A stretch of 64,000 nt of DNA from positions 249,014 through 313,013 of the forward strand of contig NZ_FRBI01000001.1 of NCBI RefSeq assembly GCF_900142575.1. Direction: 5' to 3'. Below, one piece after another: positions 51,593 through 59,712 of this stretch. A program made the position numbers and the translations under genes. The notes under the pieces were generated by a model, which was given only the letters and a program-made list of their open reading frames with translations, was not told the origin of the DNA and searched no databases. This DNA comes from Actinacidiphila paucisporea. Lineage in GTDB: Bacteria; Actinomycetota; Actinomycetes; Streptomycetales; Streptomycetaceae. The number at the start of each line of letters is the position of its first letter. The first letter of the stretch is position 1.

Positions 51593-52786
51593 ATGCAGAA
51601 CCCGAAACCGGGCGTTCCGACCCGGGAACAGATCCGACGTGCCCCCAAGGTGCTGCTGCACGATCACCTGGACGGTGGCCTGCGTCCCGGCACCGTCGTC
51701 GACCTCGCACGTGAGACGGGCTATGACGCGCTCCCGGAGACCGACCCCGACAAGCTCGGGACGTGGTTCAGGGAAGCCGCCGACTCCGGCTCGCTCGAGC
51801 GGTATCTGGAGACCTTCGCGCACACCTGCGCGGTGATGCAGACCCGTGACGCGCTCTTCCGGGTCGCCGCCGAGTGCGCCGAGGATCTGGCGGCCGACGG
51901 CGTCGTCTACGCCGAGGTGCGGTACGCGCCGGAGCAGCACCTCGAAGGCGGCCTCACCCTCGAAGAGGTCGTGGAGGCGGTCAACGCCGGCTTCCGCGAG
52001 GGGGAGCGGCGGGCGCGGGAGGGGGGCACCTTCCGGGCCGGGGGCTCCGGGGGCAACCGGATCAGGGTGGGGGCGCTGCTCACCGCGATGCGGCACGCGG
52101 CCCGCTCGCAGGAGATCGCCCAACTGGCCAACGCCTACCGCGACTCGGGTGTCGTCGGCTTCGACATCGCGGGCGCGGAGGCGGGTTACCCGCCCACCCG
52201 GCACCTCGACGCGTTCGAGTACCTGAAGCGGGAGAACAACCACTTCACCATCCACGCCGGTGAGGCGTTCGGCCTGCCGTCGATCTGGCAGGCGCTCCAG
52301 TGGTGCGGTGCGGACCGGCTGGGCCACGGGGTGCGGATCATCGACGACATCGAGGCCGGGCCCGGCGGCCAGGTCTCGCTCGGTCGGCTTGCGTCGTACG
52401 TCCGCGACAAGCGCGTACCGCTGGAGATGTGCCCGACGTCCAATCTGCAGACGGGTGCTGCCAGTTCGTATGCCGACCATCCGATCGGACTGCTGCGGCG
52501 GCTGTACTTCCGGGTGACGGTCAACACCGACAACCGCCTGATGTCGGGGACGAGTCTGAGCCTGGAGTTCGAGCACCTGGTCGAGGCGTTCGGATACACC
52601 CTCGACGACATGCAGTGGTTCACCGTCAATGCGATGAAATCAGCGTTCATCCCTTTCGATGAACGTCTGGCCATGATCAACGAGGTGATCAAGCCCGGTT
52701 ATGCCGAGTTGAAGGCCGAATGGCTCTTCGACCAGACGACCGCGGAAAGGCCGCTGGCCAGCGGGTCCGCCGTCGGCGAGGGTTGA
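51593..52786 (+). CDS. add: Adenosine deaminase
   Basis: A 397-aa zinc hydrolase converting adenosine or deoxyadenosine to inosine or deoxyinosine. Metal and catalytic motifs: [14 protein letters not shown] (about 22-35), [20 protein letters not shown] (about 219-238), [23 protein letters not shown] and [23 protein letters not shown] 51593 is taken; an open frame upstream to 51458 lies across the operator. The small insertion [15 protein letters not shown] near residue 140 is typical of actinobacterial forms. Confidence 0.95.
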   Translation: MQNPKPGVPTREQIRRAPKVLLHDHLDGGLRPGTVVDLARETGYDALPETDPDKLGTWFREAADSGSLERYLETFAHTCAVMQTRDALFRVAAECAEDLAADGVVYAEVRYAPEQHLEGGLTLEEVVEAVNAGFREGERRAREGGTFRAGGSGGNRIRVGALLTAMRHAARSQEIAQLANAYRDSGVVGFDIAGAEAGYPPTRHLDAFEYLKRENNHFTIHAGEAFGLPSIWQALQWCGADRLGHGVRIIDDIEAGPGGQVSLGRLASYVRDKRVPLEMCPTSNLQTGAASSYADHPIGLLRRLYFRVTVNTDNRLMSGTSLSLEFEHLVEAFGYTLDDMQWFTVNAMKSAFIPFDERLAMINEVIKPGYAELKAEWLFDQTTAERPLASGSAVGEG

Positions 52787-52878
52787 GGGGCGGGCGCCCC
52801 CCCGGGAGTTCCCGCGGGCGGCGCGGTCACGCCACGCCGGTTGCACGGCGGGCGAGGAGATGGCTACGTTCCGGAGTC

Positions 52879-53115
52879 ATGCAGACTCGATCGAAGAAGA
52901 CTCTCGCGGCCGGCGCGCTCGGCCTGGCCTTTGCCGCCGCGGCCGCGGGCACCGCGTCCGCCACCTCTCCCCCCGTTGTGCTCGGCGCCCTCCCCGTCGG
53001 CACGTCGGCCCTCCCGGCCAACCCCACGAGCCTGCTGCCCCACGGCAACCACCTCGACGGCAACCATGTCGCTCCCGTCTCCGGGCTCCTCGGAGGCCTG
53101 CCGCTCGGTGGCTGA
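52879..53115 (+). CDS. Small secreted protein of unknown function
   Basis: A 78-aa precursor. It has a Sec signal peptide (KKTLAAGALGLAFAAAAAGT, cleavage probably after ATA or ASA near residue 30) and a mature part of about 48 residues rich in Pro, Gly and Leu, ending HVAPVSGLLGGLPLGG. No cysteine is present, so it is not a chaplin with a disulfide. The ribosome site is weak (GGAG only 2 nt before ATG), which lowers confidence. A hairpin follows the stop. Confidence 0.65.
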   Translation: MQTRSKKTLAAGALGLAFAAAAAGTASATSPPVVLGALPVGTSALPANPTSLLPHGNHLDGNHVAPVSGLLGGLPLGG

Positions 53116-53139
53116 CGCCGGGTGAGGCCGCACCCGGCG
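53116..53139. terminator. Hairpin after the small secreted protein gene
   Basis: A 9-bp stem CGCCGGGTG / CACCCGGCG with a 6-nt loop directly follows the stop at 53115. Confidence 0.55.
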
Positions 53140-53160
53140 GGGGCGCGTGGAGTCGCGCGG

Positions 53161-53754
53161 TCAGCCGCCCACCGGCCGGTGGTCCGGCTGCGGCAGCAAC
53201 GGCCCCTTCGGGTCGGTGACGGTCCGTGCGACGGTGGCGGGCCGGTCGGCCCGGTTGCTCCTCGGAGCCTCGCCCCGGGGTATGTCCACGCGCCCCTGTG
53301 GGGCACCGCGCCGCCGTAGGTGACGGCGGACCGCCGGGACGACGAGAAGGTGGGCCAGGGCGACCCCTGTCGTGTTGAGGATCAGCGCGTCCACGTCGAA
53401 GAGCTGGCCCGGCACCATGGTCTGGGAGAACTCGACCGAGATCGACACCATCAGCCCGGCGAAGACCGTACGCACGAAGGACGCCACGCCCGAGGTGTCG
53501 ACCCGGCCGCCGGCCGTCGGCAGCAGTATGCCCAGCGGGGCGAGCAGGCCGAGCCCGGCCAGCAGGCGGCGTGCCGCCTGCCCGGGTCCCATCGCCAGGT
53601 CCGCCCTGATCGTGCCGAACGGCCGCAGGTTCGGTGACGGCACCCAGGGCACGTAGTGCGGGCGCAGCAGCACCCAGGCGGCGAAAGCGAGATACGCGGC
53701 GGTCAGCAGGAGCCCGGCCGCGCGCACCCGGTACGGAGAGCCATCGTGCTGCAC
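53161..53754 (-). CDS. VanZ-like membrane protein
   Basis: A 197-aa protein with four membrane segments. The VanZ-family features are the WVPSPNLRPFGTIRADL loop, LLGIL-type helices and SVEFSQTMVPGQLFDVDALI followed by LNTTGVALAH. VanZ-family members affect teicoplanin susceptibility or are of unknown function. GTG 53754 is the most likely start (GTG 53727 alternative). The last codons (ending HRPVGG) lie in a dispersed repeat whose core CCACCGGCCGGTGGTCCGG also occurs at 36072. Confidence 0.75.
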   Translation of the reverse strand: MQHDGSPYRVRAAGLLLTAAYLAFAAWVLLRPHYVPWVPSPNLRPFGTIRADLAMGPGQAARRLLAGLGLLAPLGILLPTAGGRVDTSGVASFVRTVFAGLMVSISVEFSQTMVPGQLFDVDALILNTTGVALAHLLVVPAVRRHLRRRGAPQGRVDIPRGEAPRSNRADRPATVARTVTDPKGPLLPQPDHRPVGG

Positions 53755-53864
53755 AGCGCCCAAGACGCGGGAATGTGACCGTTCGGTTCCCCTTCCCCCG
53801 GTGTGACCCCCCGCACGTCCCCGCGCCCCCGGGGCGTCCGCCGGCGCGGCGGGAGCCCGCCCGG

Positions 53865-54464
53865 TCAGGTCTGGCTGCCGGCGGTGTCCGCCGCCTGCGG
53901 ACGCGTCCGCAGGTCGGGGGTGCAGGTGTAGCGGCGGAGCTCGGCGCCGTGTTCGGTGCCGCCGAGGACGACGCTGCGGCCGGGCGAGGCGAGCGGGCTC
54001 GCGGCGATCGTGCAGACGATCTGCGCCAGCGCGAAGGACGGCAGGTCCTCGATCGGCTCCCCGAGGCGCAGCGCGTCGGCGGGGTCGCCGGGCTCGGGCC
54101 CGGTGACCTCCAGGGTGCCCGGGACGGTCGTGCTGAAGTCGGCCTTCGCCTCGGCCGCGAGCACGCTGCGCTGGAGCTGCGCGACCAGCTCCCTGACCTG
54201 CTCGACCCGGTCGGCCGGGCGGGGGCGTACCTGCACCGTCCGCGGCACCGGCGTGGTCTGCATCCCGCACACCAGGTAGACCTGCACGACCTGCGCGTCC
54301 GCCACGTCGGGCGAATTCTCCGGGGACGGCACCGCGCAGGACACCCGCGAGGGGGCGGGGCCCGCGTCGACGGGGACGGAGGTCGTACGGATGCCGCAGC
54401 CGGAGGTCAGGCCGGCGGCCAGTGACAGGACCGCGAGCAGCGCGGCGCCGGAACGCCGGCTCAT
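53865..54464 (-). CDS. AfsQ-linked lipoprotein (GerMN/LpqB-like)
   Basis: A 199-aa lipoprotein; the signal ends with lipobox LTSGC (Cys near residue 23). The mature part resembles a GerMN-type domain, with VQVYLVCGMQTTPVPRTV and RVEQVRELVAQLQRSVLAAE, and three further cysteines. Its ATG overlaps the afsQ2 stop (ATGA), so it belongs to the afsQ1-afsQ2 operon and probably modulates the kinase from outside; the latter is inference. Confidence 0.8.
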   Translation of the reverse strand: MSRRSGAALLAVLSLAAGLTSGCGIRTTSVPVDAGPAPSRVSCAVPSPENSPDVADAQVVQVYLVCGMQTTPVPRTVQVRPRPADRVEQVRELVAQLQRSVLAAEAKADFSTTVPGTLEVTGPEPGDPADALRLGEPIEDLPSFALAQIVCTIAASPLASPGRSVVLGGTEHGAELRRYTCTPDLRTRPQAADTAGSQT

Positions 54465-55996
54465 CGCGTACCGCCCGGCAGGCCGTCGGGGGAACCGCCG
54501 TTGACCGCGTCGGAGGCCTCCTCCTCGCGCGGGTGGCGGGGCAGCCGCAGGGTGAAGACGGCACCGCCGGAAGGGTCGTTCGCGGCGGTGATGCCGCCGC
54601 CGTGGATGTGCGCGTTCTCCAGCGCGATGGACAGGCCCAGGCCGCTGCCCTCGGAGCGGGCCCGGGAGGCGTCGGCCTTGTAGAAGCGGTCGAAGACGTG
54701 CGGCAGCACGTCCTCGGGGATGCCGGGGCCGTGGTCGGTGACCGCCACCTCGATGTCGCCGTCGCCCTCGCCGTCCCCGCGGACGGTGACCCGGACCGGC
54801 GAGCCGCCGTGCTTGAGCGCGTTGCCGATCAGGTTCGCCATGATCACGTCCAGCCGGCGCGGGTCGAGCGTGGCGAGCACCCCGCGGGGCGCGTCCAGCT
54901 CCACCGAGTCCAGCCAGGCCCTGGCGTCCATGCAGGCCATCACCTGCTCGCCGACGTCCACCTCGTCCACCCGCAGCTTCGCGGTACCCGCGTCGAACCG
55001 GGTGACCTCCATCAGCGTCTCCACCAGTTCGTTCAGCCGCCGGGTCTCGCTGACCACCAGGCGCACCGCGGGCGCGATCATCGGGTCGAGCGCCTCCGCC
55101 TCGTCCTCCAGCACGTCGCTGACCGCGGTGATCGCGGTCAGCGGGGTACGCAGCTCGTGCGACATGTCCGCGACGAAGCGGCGGCTCGCCGCCTCCCGGG
55201 CGCTCAGCTCCTCGACCCGGTTCTCCAGCGCCTCCGCCGCGTTGTTGAACGTCCGCGACATCTCCGCCAGCTCGTCGGTTCCCGACACCTTCAGCCGGGT
55301 GTCCAGATGCCCCTCGCCCAGCCGCTGCGCGGCCTCGCCGAGCCGCCGCACCGGGCGCAGCACCGCCGCGCCGGCGGCCTGCGCGAGCAGCGCGGCACCG
55401 ATCAGCGCGAGCAGCGTGGAGATGCCCAGCGACCAGGCCAGCGAGTTGAGGTCCTTGCGCTCGGCGTCCAGCGACTTGAGCATGTAGCCGGTCGGCCCGT
55501 CGCCGTTGATCCGCGCGCCGGCCACCAGATACGGCCGGCTCTGCAGGGAGATCCGCTCCCAGTGCAGGTGGTACTTCCGGTCGTTGCCGTGCACGGTGTT
55601 GACGGCCTTCTGCAGCGTCGCCGGTACGTCGTCGAGCGTGAAGACGTCGCGGTTCGACGGCGCCGCGCACTCCTGGCCGTCGGGCCCGGTGCTGATCAGC
55701 ACCACCTGGTAGGTGTCGGGGCCCCCGATGCGGCCCGCCGCGGTCTGCAGCGACTGGCAGGTCGGGGCGACCGGCAGCAGCGCGGCGTTGCGCTGCAAGG
55801 AGTCGCGGAAGTCGTTCAGCGCGCTGTTCTGGGCACGGGTCAGCACGGCGTCACGGTTCAGCCAGTACGCGATGCCGGACACCGACACCGCGGCGGTCAG
55901 CGCGACCGCCGCGAAGACCGCGACCAGCCGCAGCCGCAGGCTCGTCCAGCGCGGGAAGCGCGACCCCCACCTGCCACCGCCTGGGCCAGAGGTCAC
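54461..55996 (-). CDS. afsQ2: Sensor histidine kinase AfsQ2
   Basis: A 511-aa membrane kinase. A first helix (about 22-42), an extracytoplasmic domain of roughly 150 residues, a second helix (about 195-215), HAMP (VRRLGEAAQRLGEGHLDTRL), the phospho-His in FVADMSHELRTPLTAITAV, and ATPase motifs NLIGNALKHGG, VTDHGPGIPE and GSGLGLSIALENAH. It pairs with AfsQ1, which in S. coelicolor activates antibiotic genes under glutamate-rich conditions. GTG 55996 overlaps the afsQ1 stop; longer readings fall inside afsQ1. Confidence 0.92.
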   Translation of the reverse strand: MTSGPGGGRWGSRFPRWTSLRLRLVAVFAAVALTAAVSVSGIAYWLNRDAVLTRAQNSALNDFRDSLQRNAALLPVAPTCQSLQTAAGRIGGPDTYQVVLISTGPDGQECAAPSNRDVFTLDDVPATLQKAVNTVHGNDRKYHLHWERISLQSRPYLVAGARINGDGPTGYMLKSLDAERKDLNSLAWSLGISTLLALIGAALLAQAAGAAVLRPVRRLGEAAQRLGEGHLDTRLKVSGTDELAEMSRTFNNAAEALENRVEELSAREAASRRFVADMSHELRTPLTAITAVSDVLEDEAEALDPMIAPAVRLVVSETRRLNELVETLMEVTRFDAGTAKLRVDEVDVGEQVMACMDARAWLDSVELDAPRGVLATLDPRRLDVIMANLIGNALKHGGSPVRVTVRGDGEGDGDIEVAVTDHGPGIPEDVLPHVFDRFYKADASRARSEGSGLGLSIALENAHIHGGGITAANDPSGGAVFTLRLPRHPREEEASDAVNGGSPDGLPGGTR

Positions 55997-56679
55997 TGCG
56001 GCGTGTCCAGGCGGTAGCCGACACCGCGGACGGTACGGATCAGGGCCGGCGAGGACGGCACGTCCTCGATCTTGGCGCGCAGCCGCTGGACGCAGGCGTC
56101 CACCAGGCGCGAGTCGCCGAGGTAGTCGTGCTCCCACACCAGCCGCAGCAGCTGCTGGCGGGACAGCGCCTGTCCGGGCCGGCGGCTCAGCTCCAGCAGC
56201 AGCCGCAGCTCGGTCGGGGTGAGCTGCAGGTCCTCGCCGTCCTTGGTCACCGTCATCGCACTGCGGTCGATGACGATCGAGCCGAAGGCGGCGGAGTCGG
56301 TGCTGTCCCGCTCGCCGCGGCGCAGCACCGCCCGGATCCTCGCGTCGAGCACCCGCGGCTGCACGGGCTTGATCACGTAGTCGTCGGCGCCGGACTCCAG
56401 TCCGACCACCACATCGATGTCGTCACTGCGCGCGGTGAGCAGGATGATCGGCAGCTGGTCGGTGCGCCGGATGCGCCGGCACACCTCGAAGCCGTCGATC
56501 CCCGGCAGCATCACGTCGAGCACGATCAGGTCGGGACGCTGCTCCTTGAGGAGCTTCAGGCCGTCCTCGCCCGTCGCCGCGGCCACCACGCGGTGACCCT
56601 GGCGGGACAGTCCGAGTTCGAGACCGGTACGGATGGCGTCGTCATCCTCGATCAGCAACAGGAAGGGCACGCCGGACAT
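55993..56679 (-). CDS. afsQ1: Response regulator AfsQ1
   Basis: A 228-aa OmpR-type regulator. Receiver residues EDDD (11-14), phospho-Asp 55 in LIVLDVMLPGIDGFEVC, Thr in ILLTARSDD and Lys in YVIKPVQ; the winged helix contains LTPTELRLLLELSRRPGQAL and TVRGVGYRLDTPQ. The sequence is close to what I recall of S. coelicolor AfsQ1. It is divergent from sigQ (200 bp), the same arrangement as in S. coelicolor, where AfsQ1 controls sigQ. Confidence 0.95.
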   Translation of the reverse strand: MSGVPFLLLIEDDDAIRTGLELGLSRQGHRVVAAATGEDGLKLLKEQRPDLIVLDVMLPGIDGFEVCRRIRRTDQLPIILLTARSDDIDVVVGLESGADDYVIKPVQPRVLDARIRAVLRRGERDSTDSAAFGSIVIDRSAMTVTKDGEDLQLTPTELRLLLELSRRPGQALSRQQLLRLVWEHDYLGDSRLVDACVQRLRAKIEDVPSSPALIRTVRGVGYRLDTPQ

Positions 56680-56755
56680 TGTTGCCTACCTCTGGTGGCC
56701 TGATGAAGTGCGGGGACGACTCATGCCCGGCGCGCGGGACCTCTGTTGCGGGCCT

Positions 56756-56771
56756 GTGACACTCGGCGGAC
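56756..56771. promoter_or_regulatory. Candidate AfsQ1 site in the afsQ1-sigQ interval
   Basis: GTGAC-N6-CGGAC resembles the reported AfsQ1 pattern GTnAC-N6-GTnAC with a good first half and a poor second half. It lies roughly midway between the two divergent starts. Confidence 0.3.
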
Positions 56772-56879
56772 AGCCCCATGAAACTGGACCGGCAATCTGG
56801 TGCCACATCGGAAGAGCGCACGCCGCACAGGCTGCGACGCCGGAAACCACGCTGCAGGTTCCATCGACGGGGGCGCGAC

Positions 56880-57605
56880 ATGAACGCACTGCTCAGCACC
56901 ACCAGCGCCGCGGTCCACTCGACGCGTGCGCACTCCGTTGCCAGGGCCACCGAGATGTCCGGCGCCGCGAGCGGACGGGGGTACGCCCGTGGCGCCGGAC
57001 GCACCCCGGGTACCACGGTGGCCAGGCAGCGGCCCGTGTACATCGCACCGCTGGAGCCGGCCGCGCCGGCGCCCTCCACGGACGCGGAGGCGGAGTTCAC
57101 GGCCTACGTCCAGGAGCGCCGCGCCTCCCTCTACGCGACCGCGTACCACCTCACCGGGGACCGCTTCGCGGCCGAGGACCTGCTGCAGAGCGCGCTGTTC
57201 TCCACCTACCGGGCGTGGGACCGCATCAGCGACAAGGCCGCCGTCGGCGGCTACCTGCGCCGCACCATGACCAACCTGCACATCAGCGCCTGGCGGCGCC
57301 GCAAGCTCAACGAGTACCCGACGGAGGAGCTGCCCGAGACGGTCGGCGACACCGACGAGATGGGCGGCACCGAACTGCGCGCCGTCCTGTGGCAGGCGCT
57401 GGCCCGGCTGCCCGAGCAGCAGCGCACGATGCTGGTGCTCCGCTACTACGAGGGCCGCACCGACCCGGAGATCGCCGACATACTCGGCATCAGCGTCGGC
57501 ACGGTCAAGAGCAGCATCTGGCGCTCGCTGCGCCGGATGCGCGATGACGAGGCGCTGAGCTTCGGCCGCGACGAGGACGCCGCTTTCGGTGAGCTCGTCG
57601 CCTAG
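56880..57605 (+). CDS. sigQ: ECF sigma factor SigQ
   Basis: A 241-aa SigE-type (SIG26/CYO-like) ECF factor. Residues 1-70 are a low-complexity lead; region 2 has ASLYATAYHLTGDRFAAEDL, LLQSALFSTYRAWDRI and GGYLRRTMTNLHISAWRRRK; region 4 has ALARLPEQQRTMLVLRYYEG and DPEIADILGISVGTVKSSIW. In S. coelicolor SigQ opposes AfsQ1-driven antibiotic production. ATG 56880 is used. A strong terminator follows. Confidence 0.9.
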   Translation: MNALLSTTSAAVHSTRAHSVARATEMSGAASGRGYARGAGRTPGTTVARQRPVYIAPLEPAAPAPSTDAEAEFTAYVQERRASLYATAYHLTGDRFAAEDLLQSALFSTYRAWDRISDKAAVGGYLRRTMTNLHISAWRRRKLNEYPTEELPETVGDTDEMGGTELRAVLWQALARLPEQQRTMLVLRYYEGRTDPEIADILGISVGTVKSSIWRSLRRMRDDEALSFGRDEDAAFGELVA

Positions 57606-57623
57606 ACGGGGGGAACGGGGGAC

Positions 57624-57660
57624 GGGGGCCGGACGGCGGGGGGGATGCCGTCCGGCCCCC
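57624..57660. terminator. Terminator of sigQ
   Basis: A perfect 14-bp stem GGGGGCCGGACGGC / GCCGTCCGGCCCCC with a 9-nt loop lies 18 bp after the stop. A short direct repeat (TCCGTACGTGC, twice) follows. Confidence 0.75.
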
Positions 57661-57694
57661 TGCTGTGTCCGTACGTGCGTCCGTACGTGCCTAT

Positions 57695-58309
57695 CTACGG
57701 GGCGACGGGCTCCGCGACGGGGATCGCATGGATGCGGGCCAGCGCGGTGGCACCGTCGCAGGGGTGGCAGCCCAGTGCGGTCTGGCGCTCGACGATGGCG
57801 CGCTCCGCGCGCATGAGGTGCCAGCCCCGCCGCAGCAGGAAGGGCACCGCCTTGCGGCCCTCGCGCAGATCGCGCAGGAAACGCCGGCGGGCGGTCGTGG
57901 AGGGGCGTCCGCGCAGGCAGATCGCGTCGGCGAGAAGACCCAGCTCGCGGCAGCGGCCGACGATCTCCGCGGCGAAGATCCCCTCGGCGACGAAGAGCGG
58001 CGCACCGCCGAGGTCCAGCCGGGCGCGGCCGGTGGCGGCGCTGGCGCCGATGTCGTAGACCGGGGTGTCCGCGGCGCCTTCCGCGCACAGGGCGGCGATG
58101 GCGGCCACCGCGGCCGCGGAGTGCCAGGAGCCCGGCGCGTCCCAGTCGGTCCCCGTACCGCCGGGAAGGGCGGGCAGCGACGGGTCGTCGCCGTCCTTGT
58201 AGAAGTCGTCGAGGGCGAGCACCGGCAGCCCGGCGCGGGCGGCGAGCGAGGACTTGCCCGAGCCGGACGGCCCGGCGAGCAGGATCACGCGGGCGGGAAG
58301 TGAACTCAC
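57695..58309 (-). CDS. Uridine-kinase-like P-loop ATPase
   Basis: About 204 residues with Walker A AGPSGSGKSSLAARAG near residue 12, the DDFYKDGDDPSLP acceptor segment typical of uridine/phosphoribulokinases, and a LFVAEGIFAAEIVGRC strand. A role in uridine or cytidine salvage would suit the nucleoside genes on both sides, but the family is broad. GTG 58309 with upstream GGAGA is preferred over an ATG at 58354. Confidence 0.78.
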   Translation of the reverse strand: MSSLPARVILLAGPSGSGKSSLAARAGLPVLALDDFYKDGDDPSLPALPGGTGTDWDAPGSWHSAAAVAAIAALCAEGAADTPVYDIGASAATGRARLDLGGAPLFVAEGIFAAEIVGRCRELGLLADAICLRGRPSTTARRRFLRDLREGRKAVPFLLRRGWHLMRAERAIVERQTALGCHPCDGATALARIHAIPVAEPVAP

Positions 58310-58434
58310 GGGAAGCCATTCTCCCGCATCCCCGCCCGGGTGATCCCCCGCCACCGGGTAACTACGTATCGCGCCCGTTCCGTTACGCTGAGCCAGAACG
58401 ACCCGTCTCCGCCCCCGACCAAGCCCAGGTGCCC

Positions 58435-58818
58435 ATGCCCTCCCTGCGTACCGCTCTCGCCCTCACCCTGACCGCCGCCGCGGCGACCCTCGCGCCCGTC
58501 GGCGCCGCGGCCGCCGCCACCCCGGTCGCCCCGGCGCCCGCCGGGACGACCGCCCTCGAATCCGCGCTCCCGCCGGACACGCTGCCGACCGGGACCGCGA
58601 CCGGGGCGCTGGCGTCCGGCGTGGACCCGGTCCGCCACCTGACCCTCGACCCGCTCTCGAACACCGGCGTGGACCCGCTGGACAACGGCCTCGGCACGCA
58701 GGTCGCCGACTTCCAGCCGCTGTCCACCACCGCGGTCACCGACCCCGTCACGCGAGGCGGCTCGCTGGCCACCCTGCCGGTCGTCGGCCCGGCCAGCGGT
58801 GCGCTGACCGGCAGTTGA
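58435..58818 (+). CDS. Secreted low-complexity protein of unknown function
   Basis: A 127-aa precursor. Sec signal TALALTLTAAAATLAPVGAA (cleavage near AAA, residue ~28); the mature part is Thr/Pro/Gly/Asp-rich with a short internal echo (LDPLSNTGVDPLDN). No cysteine, no anchor, no recognised domain. Its stop is 9 bp from the convergent truncated aldehyde dehydrogenase. Confidence 0.65.
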   Translation: MPSLRTALALTLTAAAATLAPVGAAAAATPVAPAPAGTTALESALPPDTLPTGTATGALASGVDPVRHLTLDPLSNTGVDPLDNGLGTQVADFQPLSTTAVTDPVTRGGSLATLPVVGPASGALTGS

Positions 58819-58827
58819 GCACCGGCG

Positions 58828-59712
58828 TCAGACGCCGATCGGGTGCCAGACCGTCTTCGTCTCCAGCCAGGCCGTCAGCCGGCCCGTACCGGGGTCGGCG
58901 GTCCAGTCCTCCGGCGCGGGCGCGGGGCGGCGGACGCGCTTGAGGGTGTCGGCCGCCGACACCTCCAGGTCGACCGCGAGGTCGGCGGCCGCGCCGGTCA
59001 GGTCCAGGCCGTTGACGTCCTGGTGGGCGGCCAGCGGGGCGGCCAGCTCCGCGGTGCGGCCGGAGAGGATGTTCACCACACCGGCGGGCACATCGGAGGA
59101 GGCCAGGACCTCGCCGAAGGACAGCGCAGGCAGCGGGGACCGCTCGGCCGCGACCACGACGGCCGCGTTGCCGGTGGCGATCACCGGGGCCAGCACGGAG
59201 ACCAGGCCGAGCAGCGAGGACTCCTGCGGGGCCAGCACCGCCACCACGCCGGTCGGCTCCGGGGTGGAGAGGTTGAAGAAGGGGCCGGCCACCGGGTTGG
59301 CGCCGCCCGCGATCTGGGCGATCTTGTCGGTCCAGCCGGCGTACCAGACCCAGCGGTCCACCGCCGCGTCCACCGCGGCGGCGGCCCTGGACTTCGACAG
59401 CCCCTCGGCCTCGGCGACCTCGCGCGCGAACTGCTCGCGGCGGCCCTCCAGCATCTCCGCGACGCGGTAGAGCACCTGTCCGCGGTTGTACGCCGTCGCG
59501 CCCGACCAGCCGGGCACCGCCTTGCGGGCCGCGACCACCGCGTCACGGGCGTCCTTGCGCGACGACAGCGGTGCGTTGGCCAGCCACCGGCCGCCCTTGG
59601 GGTCCGTCACCTCGTACACCCGGCCGCTCTCGCTACGCGGGAACTTGCCGCCCACGTACAGCTTGTAGGTCTTGAACACCGAAAGGCGCGACTGCTGCTC
59701 AGACACCTTCAT
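58828..59712 (-). CDS. Truncated aldehyde-dehydrogenase-like protein (no catalytic domain)
   Basis: A 294-aa protein similar to the N-terminal, NAD-binding part of aldehyde dehydrogenases: KLYVGGKFPRSESGRVYEVT, GWSGATAYNRGQVLYRVAEM, WYAGWTDKIAQIAGG and VAVLAPQESSLLGLVSVLAP. After a shortened Rossmann region (FGEVLASSDVPAGVVNILSG) it ends, so the catalytic Glu (ELGGK) and Cys are absent. It overlaps the full-length enzyme gene by 14 bp, so the two are translated together. It may be a subunit that stabilises or localises the active partner; this is inference. Confidence 0.8.
   Translation of the reverse strand: MKVSEQQSRLSVFKTYKLYVGGKFPRSESGRVYEVTDPKGGRWLANAPLSSRKDARDAVVAARKAVPGWSGATAYNRGQVLYRVAEMLEGRREQFAREVAEAEGLSKSRAAAAVDAAVDRWVWYAGWTDKIAQIAGGANPVAGPFFNLSTPEPTGVVAVLAPQESSLLGLVSVLAPVIATGNAAVVVAAERSPLPALSFGEVLASSDVPAGVVNILSGRTAELAAPLAAHQDVNGLDLTGAAADLAVDLEVSAADTLKRVRRPAPAPEDWTADPGTGRLTAWLETKTVWHPIGV

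Noticed and set aside
52860..53219. ATG with good GAGGAG site at 52860
   Set aside because: The frame encodes an Arg-rich sequence without a signal peptide, while the out-of-phase ATG 52879 gives a clear secreted protein. The good ribosome site in front of the wrong frame is noted as a doubt about the 52879 start.
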